A stretch of DNA of 64,000 nt, taken from positions 149,161 to 213,160 of the forward strand of contig SSMU01000011.1 of NCBI GenBank assembly GCA_004799545.1. The letters are read 5' to 3'. Below, one piece after another: positions 1 to 7,352 of this stretch. Each line of letters opens with the position of its first letter. The first letter of the stretch is position 1. The notes under the pieces are model-generated. The model searched no databases, was not told the DNA's origin, and worked only from the letters and a program-made list of their open reading frames with translations. The translations under genes and the position numbers were made by a program. The DNA comes from Phenylobacterium sp. (lineage in GTDB: Bacteria > Pseudomonadota > Alphaproteobacteria > Caulobacterales > Caulobacteraceae).

Positions 1-334
1 CCGCCACGGCCAAGGGCGGGACCTTCAGCTTGCCGAGCTTGGCGGCGGCCTGGTCGTCGCCGCGAGCGAGCGCCACGGCCTCCAGCCGCGCGGCGAAACG
101 GGCCTTGCCCTCGCCCTCCAGCACCACGAAGCGCCAGGGGGCGAGCTTGCCGTGGTCAGGGACCCGCGTCGCCAGCCGCAGCAACTGGTCGAGGTCCTCG
201 GGCCCAGGCGCCGGTGCGGTCAGCGTCAGGGCCGAGGCCGAACGGCGGCGCGCCAGGAACCGCAGCACCTCCGGCGCGGGGTCGAGCGGCAGGGGTTCGC
301 CGAATTCGGGCGGCGGCGGCAGGGCGACGGGCAC
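1..334 (-). CDS. Nitroreductase family protein, 3' part missing
   Basis: The minus-strand frame opens with a GTG at 334 and runs off the left edge, so only the first 111 residues are visible. A GAGAGG ribosome-binding site lies a few bases before the GTG. The visible part carries the N-terminal nitroreductase pattern: RRRSA, then RVPDHGKLAPWRFVV, where the Arg-Arg-Ser run and the PDHGKLAPWRF stretch are the FMN-contacting segments of the YdjA-like branch. Such proteins are cytoplasmic FMN-dependent NAD(P)H oxidoreductases; the natural substrate cannot be told from this fragment. It is divergent from the NUDIX gene that starts 85 bases away. Confidence 0.85.
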   Translation of the reverse strand, partial: MPVALPPPPEFGEPLPLDPAPEVLRFLARRRSASALTLTAPAPGPEDLDQLLRLATRVPDHGKLAPWRFVVLEGEGKARFAARLEAVALARGDDQAAAKLGKLKVPPLAVA

Positions 335-419
335 GGGCGCCTCTCAAGATTTCAGGAGACCGACAGGGTGGGCCTGTTTATGGGGGCGCGAACGCCCACC
401 GCAAGGCAAGCCGCCCAGA

Positions 420-1034
420 ATGTCCGACAAACCCGCCTGGCTGCGGCCCCACGGGCGCCCCTGGACCAACGACACCGAGCGCGTGGTGTTCGAGAACCCC
501 TGGATGCGGGTCACCGATCATGCCGCGACCGCGCCCACCGGCCAGCCGGCGAGCTACGGCGTGGTGCGCTTGAAGAACTATGCGATCGCCGTCCTGCCGC
601 TGCACGCGGACGGCGCGGTCACCCTGGTGGGCCAGAACCGCTTCCCATTGGGCGACTACAGCTGGGAGATTCCCGAGGGCGGCGGTCCGATCGCGGCGGA
701 TCCGCTGGAGAGCGCCAGGCGCGAGTTGGCCGAGGAGACCGGCCTGGTGGCCGCCGAGTGGCGCGAGGTGCTCCGGCTGCAGCTCTCCAACTCGGTCACC
801 GACGAGCGGGCGATCGGCTACCTGGCGCTGGGCTTGAGCGAGGCCGCTCATGGCCACCACGCCGACGACACCGAGGAGATCGCCATCGCCCGGGTCCCGT
901 TCCGCGAGGCGCTTGACGCCGCCCTGGCCGGACATTTGCAGGACGCCTTGACGGTGGCGATGTTGCTTCGGGGCTACCATATGGCCCGGGAAGGGTCGTT
1001 GCCGGACGCGCTCGCGCGCGGCATGCTAGGATGA
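420..1034 (+). CDS. NUDIX hydrolase, ADP-ribose pyrophosphatase-like
   Basis: A 204-residue cytoplasmic NUDIX protein. The core fold is seen at EIPEGGGP followed by SARRELAEETGL near residues 82-107, which is the second half of the NUDIX box with its metal-binding REL-x-EE. The Glu expected in the first half of the box (G-x5-E) is replaced by Ala in GPIAADP. The family hydrolyses nucleoside diphosphates linked to another moiety; length and the EIPEGG start point to the ADP-ribose/sugar-nucleotide branch. I chose the ATG at 420 because the longer upstream reading frame is low-complexity antisense of the nitroreductase gene. Its TGA overlaps an ATG of the next gene's frame, so it is probably cotranscribed with cysE. 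Confidence 0.85.
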   Translation: MSDKPAWLRPHGRPWTNDTERVVFENPWMRVTDHAATAPTGQPASYGVVRLKNYAIAVLPLHADGAVTLVGQNRFPLGDYSWEIPEGGGPIAADPLESARRELAEETGLVAAEWREVLRLQLSNSVTDERAIGYLALGLSEAAHGHHADDTEEIAIARVPFREALDAALAGHLQDALTVAMLLRGYHMAREGSLPDALARGMLG

Positions 1035-1063
1035 GGGAGGGCCCGATGGGCCGGGAGGAACCG

Positions 1064-1894
1064 ATGAGCCAGCGGCTTGAGATCGTCGATCCCGCCACCG
1101 CGCCGCCGGTGTGGGCCGCGCTGCGCAACGAGGCGGCGGCCGCCGCGAAGCACGAGTCCGCGCTGGCCAGCCTGCTCGCCGCGGTGGTGCTGAACCACGA
1201 CAACCTCGGCGATGCGCTCTCCTACCAACTCGCCCGCAAGCTCGGCGACCAGGAGCTGCGCGGCATGACCCTGCGCGACATCTGCGAGGAGGCCTACGAG
1301 AGCGCTCCGGAGCTGGTGGATATCGCCGGCGACGACCTGAAGGCGGTGTTCGAGCGCGACCCGGCCTGCAAGGGCTACGTCCAGCCGTTCCTGTTCTTCA
1401 AGGGCTTCCAGGCCCTGCAGACCCAGCGCTTGGCCCATTGGCTGTGGGGCCAGGGCCGCGAGACCATGGCCTTCTACCTGCAGAGCCGCATGAGCGAGAT
1501 CTTCCAGGTGGATATCCACCCGGCCACCCGCATCGGCCGCGGCGTGTTCGTCGACCACGGCACCGGCATCGTCATCGGCGAGACCGCGGTGATCGGCGAC
1601 GACGTCTCCATGCTGCAGGGCGTGACGCTGGGCGGCACGGGCGCCGAGCGCGGCGATCGCCACCCGAAGATCGGCAAGGGCGTCCTGCTGGGGGCCGGGG
1701 CCAAGGTGCTGGGCAATATCGAGATCGGCGACTACGCCAAGGTCGCCTCCGGCTCGGTGGTCCTGAAGCCGGTGCCAGCCGGCTGCACCGCCGCCGGGGT
1801 GCCGGCGCGCCTGGTCAACTGCCCGACCTGCGACGAGCCGGCGAGGAGCATGGACCACACCCTGGCCGAGGCCGTGTACGACTACGTGATCTGA
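1064..1894 (+). CDS. cysE: Serine O-acetyltransferase
   Basis: Transfers acetyl from acetyl-CoA to L-serine, giving O-acetylserine, the first committed step of cysteine synthesis. About 276 residues. The N-terminal half is the helical SATase domain (WAALRNEAAAAAKHE, then ESALASLLAAVVLNHDNL). The C-terminal half is a left-handed beta helix of hexapeptide repeats (VDIHPATRIGRGVFVDHGTG, then LGGTGAERGDRHPKIGKGV) with the catalytic His in FVDHGTG and the DRHPKIG acetyl-CoA loop. The C-terminus ends in Ile, the residue that O-acetylserine sulfhydrylase grips in the cysteine synthase complex. ATGs at 1031 and 1046 are possible, but GGGAGGAA just before 1064 favours this start. Confidence 0.95.
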   Translation: MSQRLEIVDPATAPPVWAALRNEAAAAAKHESALASLLAAVVLNHDNLGDALSYQLARKLGDQELRGMTLRDICEEAYESAPELVDIAGDDLKAVFERDPACKGYVQPFLFFKGFQALQTQRLAHWLWGQGRETMAFYLQSRMSEIFQVDIHPATRIGRGVFVDHGTGIVIGETAVIGDDVSMLQGVTLGGTGAERGDRHPKIGKGVLLGAGAKVLGNIEIGDYAKVASGSVVLKPVPAGCTAAGVPARLVNCPTCDEPARSMDHTLAEAVYDYVI

Positions 1895-1954
1895 GGTTTC
1901 CGCCAGCCTCGTGAACGGCTAGGTTCCGCGCCGGCGAACCAAGGAGCGTTGGGC

Positions 1955-2161
1955 GTGGACGAAAAAGACATCCGCAAACTGGAGGGCCACCTGCGCGGGA
2001 CCTTCGCGAACGCGCGGATCACCCTGCGCCCCCGGCCCAAGCAGAAGGATTCCGCCGAGGTCTATGTCGGCGAGGAGTTCGTGGGCGTGGTGTTCCAGGA
2101 CGAGGACGACGACGGCTCGTTCATGTTCGAGATGGCCATCCTCGCCGAGGACCTGCCCTAG
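1955..2161 (+). CDS. DUF3126 family protein
   Basis: A 68-residue acidic protein with no signal peptide. It matches the small DUF3126 family, confined to alphaproteobacteria and often next to cysE, as here. A beta-rich middle (ARITLRPRPKQKDSAEVYVG) is followed by an acidic DEDDDGSFMFEM tail. AAGGAG at 1941-1946 is ideally spaced for the GTG at 1955; the TTG at 1949 is too close to it. The function is unknown. The gene ends four bases from the convergent lipoprotein gene. Confidence 0.8.
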   Translation: MDEKDIRKLEGHLRGTFANARITLRPRPKQKDSAEVYVGEEFVGVVFQDEDDDGSFMFEMAILAEDLP

Positions 2162-2165
2162 CAGC

Positions 2166-2426
2166 CTATTTCTTGGCCGGCGCGACCGGGGCGACCGCCG
2201 TGGTCGTGTTGGTCGGGCCCGAGCCGTCGACCGGCGTGGCCGCGGCCGTGGCGGCCTGCTGGGCCTGCGACTGCAGCTGGTTGTCGGGGACCTGCGAGGC
2301 CGGGGCGTCAGTGGAGACTGTCGCCTTGGAGGTGCCGGTGTCGGCGGTGGCCGACCGCTTGCTGCATCCGGCGACGCCGATCGCCAGCGCGCACATCAGC
2401 CCAAGTCCCAGATAAGCCGCTCTCAT
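2166..2426 (-). CDS. Small lipoprotein
   Basis: An 86-residue protein with a clear lipoprotein signal: a hydrophobic h-region (LGLGLMCALAIGV) and lipobox VAGC at residues 18-21. The mature part is low complexity, rich in Ala, Thr, Ser and Gln, and ends in Lys-Lys. It has no recognisable domain. Its ATG overlaps the TGA of the oxygenase gene upstream (ATGA overlap), so it is the last gene of a leftward operon. It is probably a membrane-anchored envelope protein of unknown role. Confidence 0.75.
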   Translation of the reverse strand: MRAAYLGLGLMCALAIGVAGCSKRSATADTGTSKATVSTDAPASQVPDNQLQSQAQQAATAAATPVDGSGPTNTTTAVAPVAPAKK

Positions 2427-3367
2427 CGCCTGTCCTCGCTCTTTTGGGGAACAACCTTGAGCGTGGGGGAAAGTTCCCTCCGGGCCGGGACGGGCTTCAG
2501 GCCGAGCTCCGCGGCGCGCCGACGCGCGCGGCCTTCGACGCCATTCTGCAAGGCCCAGCGCAGCACCAGGCCCAGGCCGCGCGCCGCGGCGCGGACAGCG
2601 GGACGGCTCACCCGGACGGCGCGGAAACCATGCATCTGCGTGGCCCAGGCCGGCAGCAGGTCCTGCGCCGCCTGGAAGGTGAGCCGCATGAAGGGGGCGA
2701 TGGCGGGGCTCGAGGGCTGGCGCAGCAGGGCCTCCGCCACCTCGCGCGTGCGGTGGTCATAGCGCAGCTCAGGGCGCACGGCCCGCAGGTAGGCCTCCAC
2801 CGCCGCCCGGGACTTCGGGACCTCGGTCGCGCCCAGCTTCTCGGCGATCAGCGCGGTCTCGGCGAAATAGCGGTCCTGCTCGGCCGCCGGGAAGTCCGGG
2901 TCGCGGTAACGCAGGTAGGCGGCCAGGAAGGAGCTCACCTCGGCCACATGGATCCAGGTGAGCAGCTCGGGATCGTTGGCGGAATAGGGCGTGCCGTCCG
3001 GCAGGGTCCCGTGCACCTTGTCGTGGATCGCCTGCACGTGGGCGATCAGCGCCACGGCCTCGTCCGCCGAGCCATAGGTGGTGCCGGCGATGAAGCGGGC
3101 GGTGCGACGCAGCCGCCCGGTCATGTCGTGCCGGAAGTCGGAGTGGTCCCAGACCCCGGCCAGGGCCCGCGGATGCAGCATCTGCATCAAGAGCGCCGCC
3201 GTGCCGCCGATCAGCATGGCGGTGAAGTCGCCGTGCACGCGCCACGAGGCGGAGTCCGGCCCGAACAAGCCGGCGTCGGCGGTGCTCTCCAAGAACGGCG
3301 TGTCGCCGGCCCGCCGGCCGACGAGCCGAACCACCTGGCCTGCAATGGCGTCGCGGAGCGGGGGCAT
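2423..3367 (-). CDS. Oxygenase MpaB-like (DUF2236) family protein
   Basis: A 314-residue protein that matches the DUF2236/MpaB family, heme-dependent oxygenases whose founding members include Lcp-like rubber oxygenases and fungal MpaB. Typical segments are WRVHGDFTAMLIGGTAALLM near residue 45, LHPRALAGVWDHSDF (a His often used for heme contact), and TWIHVAEVSSFLAAYLRY. No signal peptide is evident. No good ribosome-binding site is seen before the ATG at 3367, so the exact start is uncertain. It sits between the YedK gene (47 bases upstream) and the overlapping lipoprotein gene. The substrate is unknown. Confidence 0.8.
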   Translation of the reverse strand: MPPLRDAIAGQVVRLVGRRAGDTPFLESTADAGLFGPDSASWRVHGDFTAMLIGGTAALLMQMLHPRALAGVWDHSDFRHDMTGRLRRTARFIAGTTYGSADEAVALIAHVQAIHDKVHGTLPDGTPYSANDPELLTWIHVAEVSSFLAAYLRYRDPDFPAAEQDRYFAETALIAEKLGATEVPKSRAAVEAYLRAVRPELRYDHRTREVAEALLRQPSSPAIAPFMRLTFQAAQDLLPAWATQMHGFRAVRVSRPAVRAAARGLGLVLRWALQNGVEGRARRRAAELGLKPVPARRELSPTLKVVPQKSEDRR

Positions 3368-3414
3368 GGGAGGACTGGAGGTAGGACGAAAGCGGTTCGG
3401 GCGCCAGCATCGCC

Positions 3415-3969
3415 TCAGCGGATCTGCTCGACCTTCAAACTCCCCGCCGGCAGGGGGCCGAGCGGGGGCTGGGCGTCAGCGGGGCCGAGCCAGGCGGCCC
3501 AGCGCGCCCGCGGGAGGATGACGATTTGGCGGTTGTGGTAGGGGGCGATGTCGGGGCCCGGCTCGCAGGTCAGCATGGTGAAGCGGTCGTCGCGCACCAG
3601 GCCGGCGATGCAGAACAGCTCGAGGCCATCGGCGCGGGTGAACAGCCACTTGGACTTGGGCGCCTTCTCCCCGGTGAATTCATAGAAGCCATCGGCGGGG
3701 ATCAGGCAGCGACCCTGGGGGAAGCGGCGGCCCTCGGAACGGAAGTTGATCACCGGCGGCCGGCCGGGCTGGACGAAGCCCCAGCGCAGCTGCTTCAACT
3801 CCGCGCCCTCGGCCGAGCCGACCACGATCGGCGCCGGGTCGGTGGGGCGGATGGAGTCCCGCGGCTCCAGGTTCGGCGCCCCGCCCGCCCAATGCAGCGG
3901 CAGGCTGAGCTCGCTGAACGCCTGGGCGATCTTGTCGAGCGGCTGTCTGGAGGCAAACTCGTTGCACAT
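3415..3969 (-). CDS. SOS response-associated peptidase, YedK/HMCES type
   Basis: A 184-residue SRAP-domain protein that crosslinks to abasic sites in single-stranded DNA and protects them. The catalytic Cys2 is present directly after the initiator Met (MCNEF). Other family marks are WGFVQPGRPPVINFRSEG, CLIPADGFYEF and YHNRQIVIL, giving the Asn, Arg, Glu and His used in the thiazolidine crosslink. The start is fixed by the required Met-Cys. It lies 11 bases after the FkbM gene on the same strand, so the two are probably cotranscribed. No LexA box is seen in front of it despite the family name. Confidence 0.92.
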   Translation of the reverse strand: MCNEFASRQPLDKIAQAFSELSLPLHWAGGAPNLEPRDSIRPTDPAPIVVGSAEGAELKQLRWGFVQPGRPPVINFRSEGRRFPQGRCLIPADGFYEFTGEKAPKSKWLFTRADGLELFCIAGLVRDDRFTMLTCEPGPDIAPYHNRQIVILPRARWAAWLGPADAQPPLGPLPAGSLKVEQIR

Positions 3970-3980
3970 CAGCCGACAGC

Positions 3981-4754
3981 TTAGAGGCGCGGGGCGGCCG
4001 GCGCCGAGGTCGGCAGGAAGATGAAGTTGAAGATGTAGTCCGGCCGCCGCGCGGGATCGTGGCTGACCGCCAGGTCCAGCGCCTCGAAGTCCGTCAATAC
4101 GCCGCCCGCCAGGGCGAGGCATCGGTAGCCGTAGGCGCAGATCTCGGCGACCATCTCGGCGAGCTTGCGCTTGGTGTGCTTCTCCTCGAGCTCGACGAGC
4201 AGGGTGGGCCGGTCGCGCTTCAGGGTCTCGTTGGCGCCGCGCAGCACCTGCAGCTCGAAGCCTTCCACGTCGATCTTCATGAAGCCGACGTTGTCGATAC
4301 CCGCATCGTCGAGGCGCAGCGTCTCGACCGTGACGGCGCCGAACGCCTGCGCGCCCAGCCGTTCCGGCGACAGCGAGGCGCCCTGGTTGGAATAGCCCCT
4401 GCTGTTCCTGGGCACCATCAGGACCGCCTCGCCGGAGCGGTCGCTCAGCGCCTGGCGGTGCAGGTGGGCGCGGCGCCTGGCCCAGCGGTCGAGGACGCCG
4501 AACGCCTTGGGGTTCGGCTCGAAGGCGTGCACCTCGCAGCCGGCCTTCAGCAGGGCGTAGGTGTAGACGCCCTTGTTGGCGCCGACGTCGATGGCCACAC
4601 GCCTTGGATCGGCGAGCCATCCCACCAGGTGGATCTCCCGCTCGCCTTGGCGCAGTTCCCTGCGGTACCTGTAGGCGGCGTAGGGTCCCGGCGGCGCGAG
4701 CAGGCGCTTCAGCGTCTCCCGAAGGCTTTCCGGCGGAACCCACCCATCGCTCAT
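3981..4754 (-). CDS. FkbM family methyltransferase
   Basis: A 257-residue SAM-dependent methyltransferase. The SAM-binding loop AIDVGANKGVYTYALL is near residue 52, the acidic ribose-binding end of strand 2 is VHAFEPNP, and the family motif FMKIDVEGFELQVLRGA follows near residue 165. FkbM proteins usually O-methylate sugars or polyketides; the target here is unknown. The ATG at 4754 has AAGGGGACAG upstream. It is a paralogue of the FkbM gene inside the phage block (31708-32406). It follows the repressor gene after 86 bases. Confidence 0.9.
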   Translation of the reverse strand: MSDGWVPPESLRETLKRLLAPPGPYAAYRYRRELRQGEREIHLVGWLADPRRVAIDVGANKGVYTYALLKAGCEVHAFEPNPKAFGVLDRWARRRAHLHRQALSDRSGEAVLMVPRNSRGYSNQGASLSPERLGAQAFGAVTVETLRLDDAGIDNVGFMKIDVEGFELQVLRGANETLKRDRPTLLVELEEKHTKRKLAEMVAEICAYGYRCLALAGGVLTDFEALDLAVSHDPARRPDYIFNFIFLPTSAPAAPRL

Positions 4755-4840
4755 CACTGTCCCCTTCGCTTCGCGCGCAACAGGCGGCAAACCGGCCGAC
4801 GCGTCGAGCGATTTCGAGCGCCCGTGTCGTGGTGGCGGGC

Positions 4841-5515
4841 CTAGGCCGCGCCGCGGATGATCCGGCGGGCCTGGAAGGGCGGGATGATGGCGGTGATGTG
4901 CGCCGCCCAGCGCAGGCGCGCGTCGTGGCGCGTGGGGCCGGCGACGCTCTCCAGGTCGTAGCGGCCGGGCCTTGAGCCGCGCAGCAGGCGCTTGACCAGC
5001 ACCTCGTCGGTGTCGGTCTCGACCACCACCACATGGCCCAGCATATCGGGGGAGGGCGGGGTGCGCTGGTCCTCGAAATAGATCAGGCCGCCATCGTCGG
5101 CGACGCCGCGCATGGAGTGGCCGACCACCCTGAGCGCGCAGGCCTTCTCCGTGCCGCCGGGCGGGATGGGGGCCAGGTCGCCGGGCTCCTGGCCGGTGGC
5201 GAACAGCACCAGGCCGTCGGGGTTGGCGCCCACCCGGCCGATGATCGCCACATAGCCCGGCTCCGGCGTCGGGCGCATGGGGCCGGCGGCGTCGTAGAGC
5301 CACTCCGGCCGGATCCCGAAGGCGCCCGCGTACTCCTTGGCCTTGCGGTAGGAGAAGGGGGCGTTGCCGTTCTCGTTGGACGCATAGGTGTTGCGGTTCC
5401 AGGCGAAGGCGTCGGCGGCGGCCGCGGCGGTCTCGAAGCCGCGCGCCAGGCGGGCTTCCCGCAGGCGGTCGGAGCGTCCGTCGTAGGTCAGTCCTGGGTT
5501 CAGGCCGGGGGTCAT
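4841..5515 (-). CDS. Phage-type repressor with S24 peptidase domain
   Basis: A 224-residue cI/LexA-like regulator. The N-terminal helix-turn-helix covers about residues 10-70 (SDRLREARLARGFETAAAAA, then NRNTYASNENG). The C-terminal S24 self-cleavage domain has LRVVGHSMRGVADDGGLIYF, with the nucleophile Ser in GHSM, and DEVLVKRLLRG with the catalytic Lys. Such proteins hold a prophage silent and cleave themselves when RecA is activated. A longer frame extends to 5596, but the ATG at 5515 gives the normal family N-terminus. Two 15-bp inverted repeats and a LexA-box match lie between this gene and the divergent early gene, as expected for a phage immunity region. Confidence 0.88.
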   Translation of the reverse strand: MTPGLNPGLTYDGRSDRLREARLARGFETAAAAADAFAWNRNTYASNENGNAPFSYRKAKEYAGAFGIRPEWLYDAAGPMRPTPEPGYVAIIGRVGANPDGLVLFATGQEPGDLAPIPPGGTEKACALRVVGHSMRGVADDGGLIYFEDQRTPPSPDMLGHVVVVETDTDEVLVKRLLRGSRPGRYDLESVAGPTRHDARLRWAAHITAIIPPFQARRIIRGAA

Positions 5516-5523
5516 TTCGTCGC

Positions 5524-5538
5524 TGTAGATAAAATACA
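5524..5538. promoter_or_regulatory. Putative repressor operator 1
   Basis: TGTAGATAAAATACA, a 15-bp imperfect inverted repeat with TGTA/TACA ends, 9 bases upstream of the repressor ATG. It shares end bases and length with the perfect repeat at 5559-5573; the two centres are exactly 35 bp apart. The position suggests autoregulation of the repressor. This is an inference from symmetry only. Confidence 0.55.
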
Positions 5539-5558
5539 AAAAAGCTTGGCGCAAGGGC

Positions 5559-5573
5559 TGTATGTAACATACA
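5559..5573. promoter_or_regulatory. Putative repressor operator 2
   Basis: TGTATGTAACATACA, a perfect inverted repeat with 7-bp arms around one base, in the space between the divergent repressor and the early gene at 5582. It is the strongest palindrome of this region and the natural operator for the cI-like repressor. Confidence 0.65.
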
Positions 5574-5581
5574 TTTCGCTC

Positions 5582-5845
5582 ATGACGAGCGAACAAACCA
5601 AGAACACACTAAACGCGAGCGCTGGCTATGCGGCGCTCCGTCACGGTGGCGCCCCCGCCTGGCGGGCCTGCGCCGAACTGGGCCTGGAGCCCGCACGCGG
5701 CGCGCACCTGGAGCAGCTGTTCCGGGCTCGGCGAAGCGGCGGCCCGGACGATCCTATGAAGCCGAGGTACGCCAGGAACGGACGCCACGTCGCCGACGTG
5801 CTGGCGGCCGGCGGCTATCCGGTGCTGCCGGCGCGGCGGCGATGA
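5582..5845 (+). CDS. Small phage early protein, unknown
   Basis: An 87-residue basic protein beginning MTSEQTKNTLNASAGYAAL and ending PARRR. I do not recognise a family. It sits where lambda-like phages carry cro or an early activator, divergent from the repressor, and its Arg-rich C-terminal half would suit DNA binding. There is no clear ribosome-binding site before the ATG at 5582, and the LexA-box match at 5591-5605 lies inside its first codons, so translation may start elsewhere. Its last bases overlap the next gene's ATG (ATGA), which supports it being a real coding frame. Confidence 0.5.
   Translation: MTSEQTKNTLNASAGYAALRHGGAPAWRACAELGLEPARGAHLEQLFRARRSGGPDDPMKPRYARNGRHVADVLAAGGYPVLPARRR
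5591..5605 (-). promoter_or_regulatory. LexA box match 1 (repressor/early region)
   Basis: On the minus strand this reads GTTCTTGGTTTGTTC, an exact GTTC-N7-GTTC with TTT before the second half, the same form as the four other boxes in the window. It lies 76 bases upstream of the repressor start and inside the first codons of the divergent early gene, so LexA bound here could affect either one. Confidence 0.6.
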
Positions 5846-6039
5846 TCGAGCCCACCGAGGACGCCGCCGCAGTGGTGGCCCGCGCGCTCAGCCGCCGGCG
5901 GCCCAAGGAGCGGCCGCAGTTCCTGCGCGAATTGCTGGCCCACGCGGCCGCCGGCCTGGTGGTCATCGAGGGCGACCGCGAAGCCTCCGAGGCCGTCTAC
6001 CGCTTGGCCGACGCCGTGGCGATCCGCGGCCGGCCCTGA
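5842..6039 (+). CDS. Small phage early protein, unknown
   Basis: A 65-residue protein (MIEPTEDAAAVVARALSRRR start). It is mostly predicted helix, with no signal peptide and no membrane segment. Its ATG overlaps the stop of the gene before it. The short length, tight packing and position after the repressor locus suggest an early phage gene. No family is recognised. Confidence 0.55.
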   Translation: MIEPTEDAAAVVARALSRRRPKERPQFLRELLAHAAAGLVVIEGDREASEAVYRLADAVAIRGRP

Positions 6040-6094
6040 ACCTCCCCGCGAAGGGGATCCCGTCGATGTCGAAGAAAAGAGGAGTCGCAGACCC

Positions 6095-6652
6095 ATGAGG
6101 CGCGGCAAGCGTGAGGATGAGCAGGCCTGGGTGCGCCGGACGCAGGCGGAGGCCGAGGCCCGCGCGGTGGGGCAGGGGGTCGCCGAGACCCTGGCCCTGG
6201 AGCGCGGCCGCGGCGCCGCCTTCGCGGTGGCCGAGCCGGACCGGGGATCGCCGCGCGATCGGCCCTATCGCCGCCAGGCCGGGCTCGACTGGCTGGCCCG
6301 CAAGGGCCGGATCAGCGAAGCCCAGAGGGCGGCCGGCGAACGCTATGGCGAGGCCTTCCGCATCGCCCAGCCGGTGATCTCCCTGGGCTCGACGCTCGAG
6401 GTGCAGCCCGGGATGGGCGGCGCCGGCCTGCCGCTCAAGGCCCTGATCGCCCGCGCCGGTCACCGCCAGGCCGCCGAGGCGCGCCTCGCCCTCTATCGCC
6501 GCCAGCTGGCCGGCCACCCGGCGCTGATCGAAGCCTGCGACCTGGTCTGCGGCAAGGAGCTCACGCCGCGCGAGGCCGCGGGCGGCGAGCGCGACGGGCT
6601 GAAGCTGGAAGCCGTGCTGCTGGTGGCCCTGGACCTGTTGGCGGGCGGGTGA
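6095..6652 (+). CDS. DUF6456-like phage early protein
   Basis: A 185-residue soluble protein. The segment GLDWLARKGRISEAQRAAGE near residue 67, followed by RYGEAFRIAQPVISLGS, resembles DUF6456 proteins found in alphaproteobacterial chromosomes and prophages. The C-terminal half (CDLVCGKELTPREAAGGERD) looks like a compact helical fold with a helix-turn-helix-like end, which would suit a regulator of replication or transcription. A good GAGGAG site precedes the ATG at 6095. The family assignment is by memory of the motif and needs a profile search. Confidence 0.65.
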   Translation: MRRGKREDEQAWVRRTQAEAEARAVGQGVAETLALERGRGAAFAVAEPDRGSPRDRPYRRQAGLDWLARKGRISEAQRAAGERYGEAFRIAQPVISLGSTLEVQPGMGGAGLPLKALIARAGHRQAAEARLALYRRQLAGHPALIEACDLVCGKELTPREAAGGERDGLKLEAVLLVALDLLAGG

Positions 6653-6685
6653 GGGCGGCGAATTCAATTCAAGAGGGGAGAGAGG

Positions 6686-7294
6686 ATGCCTTACGACCCC
6701 GTTGATCCTGCCAGCCTGGAAGGCGAGGACCTTACCAGCTGGTACCTGCGCTCGCCGGAGGAGATCGAGCAGCAACGTCAGGCGGCAGCGCAGCAGCGGT
6801 ATAACGCGTTCTTCAACGGCGGCCGTTCGAGTGATCCGCCGGTAGGCGGCCAAGCCGATCCTGATGCATATTCGTCGGACCAGCCGCCAGCCTTTGGCGA
6901 TGCCTCCGATGGCGCAGCTCCCGGTCTGCAGAAGGCGAGCTACGTTGTGCCCGCGGGAGCTGCGTCCGACGCCAGCTGTCCCACGTGTCACGCTCCGCTT
7001 AAGCCATATTCGCCACCTCCACAGCCTCAGTGGCCGTCGTTGCCGTCAGGCTGGAATCCAGTGTTTCCGGCGTGGCCGATGCTGCGGGATATTGCGGGAG
7101 GTGGCGGCTCGTCAAAGCCGCCGGAGCCTGACCGCAAGCAATGTGAGATGCAGGAGGAGCGGGATGGGCAGATCTGCGGACGACAACCGGAGTCCGACGT
7201 GCGCGCCGTCTGCCGACAAAGAGCGATGGTGAGATATAAGCACTGCCGCGACACGGGCGAGGTGGATAGCCCGATATCTCTCCTGTGGTTCTAG
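6686..7294 (+). CDS. Cys-rich toxin-like protein
   Basis: A 202-residue protein with a modular layout. The N-terminal block (residues 1-45; MPYDPVDPASLEG, then SWYLRSPEEIEQQRQAAAQQ) is hydrophilic and helical. A Pro/Gly linker follows with a CPTC pair near residue 98. The C-terminal block has spaced cysteines (QCEMQ, QICGRQ, VCRQRAM, KHCRD) like the tails of some polymorphic toxins. There is no signal peptide. The next gene encodes a small protein of immunity-like size, with a LexA box between the two. The base composition is a little less GC-rich than its neighbours, hinting at transfer. A toxin role is inferred from architecture and context; no catalytic motif is identified. Confidence 0.6.
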   Translation: MPYDPVDPASLEGEDLTSWYLRSPEEIEQQRQAAAQQRYNAFFNGGRSSDPPVGGQADPDAYSSDQPPAFGDASDGAAPGLQKASYVVPAGAASDASCPTCHAPLKPYSPPPQPQWPSLPSGWNPVFPAWPMLRDIAGGGGSSKPPEPDRKQCEMQEERDGQICGRQPESDVRAVCRQRAMVRYKHCRDTGEVDSPISLLWF

Positions 7295-7302
7295 CTTCGA
7301 GA

Positions 7303-7317
7303 GTTCGTCGTTTGTTC
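7303..7317 (+). promoter_or_regulatory. LexA box match 2 (before the likely immunity gene)
   Basis: GTTCGTCGTTTGTTC, an exact GTTC-N7-GTTC starting 9 bases after the toxin-like gene's stop. The second half runs into TTGACG (7318-7323), a good -35 element; the -10 at 7341-7346 (TTGAGT) is weak. The layout of box plus overlapping -35 is the same as at 13582 and 25712. It would make the gene at 7353 SOS-inducible separately from the gene upstream. Confidence 0.7.
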
Positions 7318-7352
7318 TTGACGAAAGTGGGCGCTCCACGTTGAGTGGCTGA

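Noticed and set aside
420..1034. NUDIX protein as inactive because of Ala in the G-x5-E position
   Set aside because: Many alphaproteobacterial NUDIX proteins vary at this position while keeping REL-x-EE, so inactivity cannot be claimed.
5151..5165. GTGCCGCCGGGC match to the tRNA-Thr 3' end as a left attachment site
   Set aside because: Only 12 bases match in a row, it lies within the repressor coding frame, and such GC strings recur by chance.
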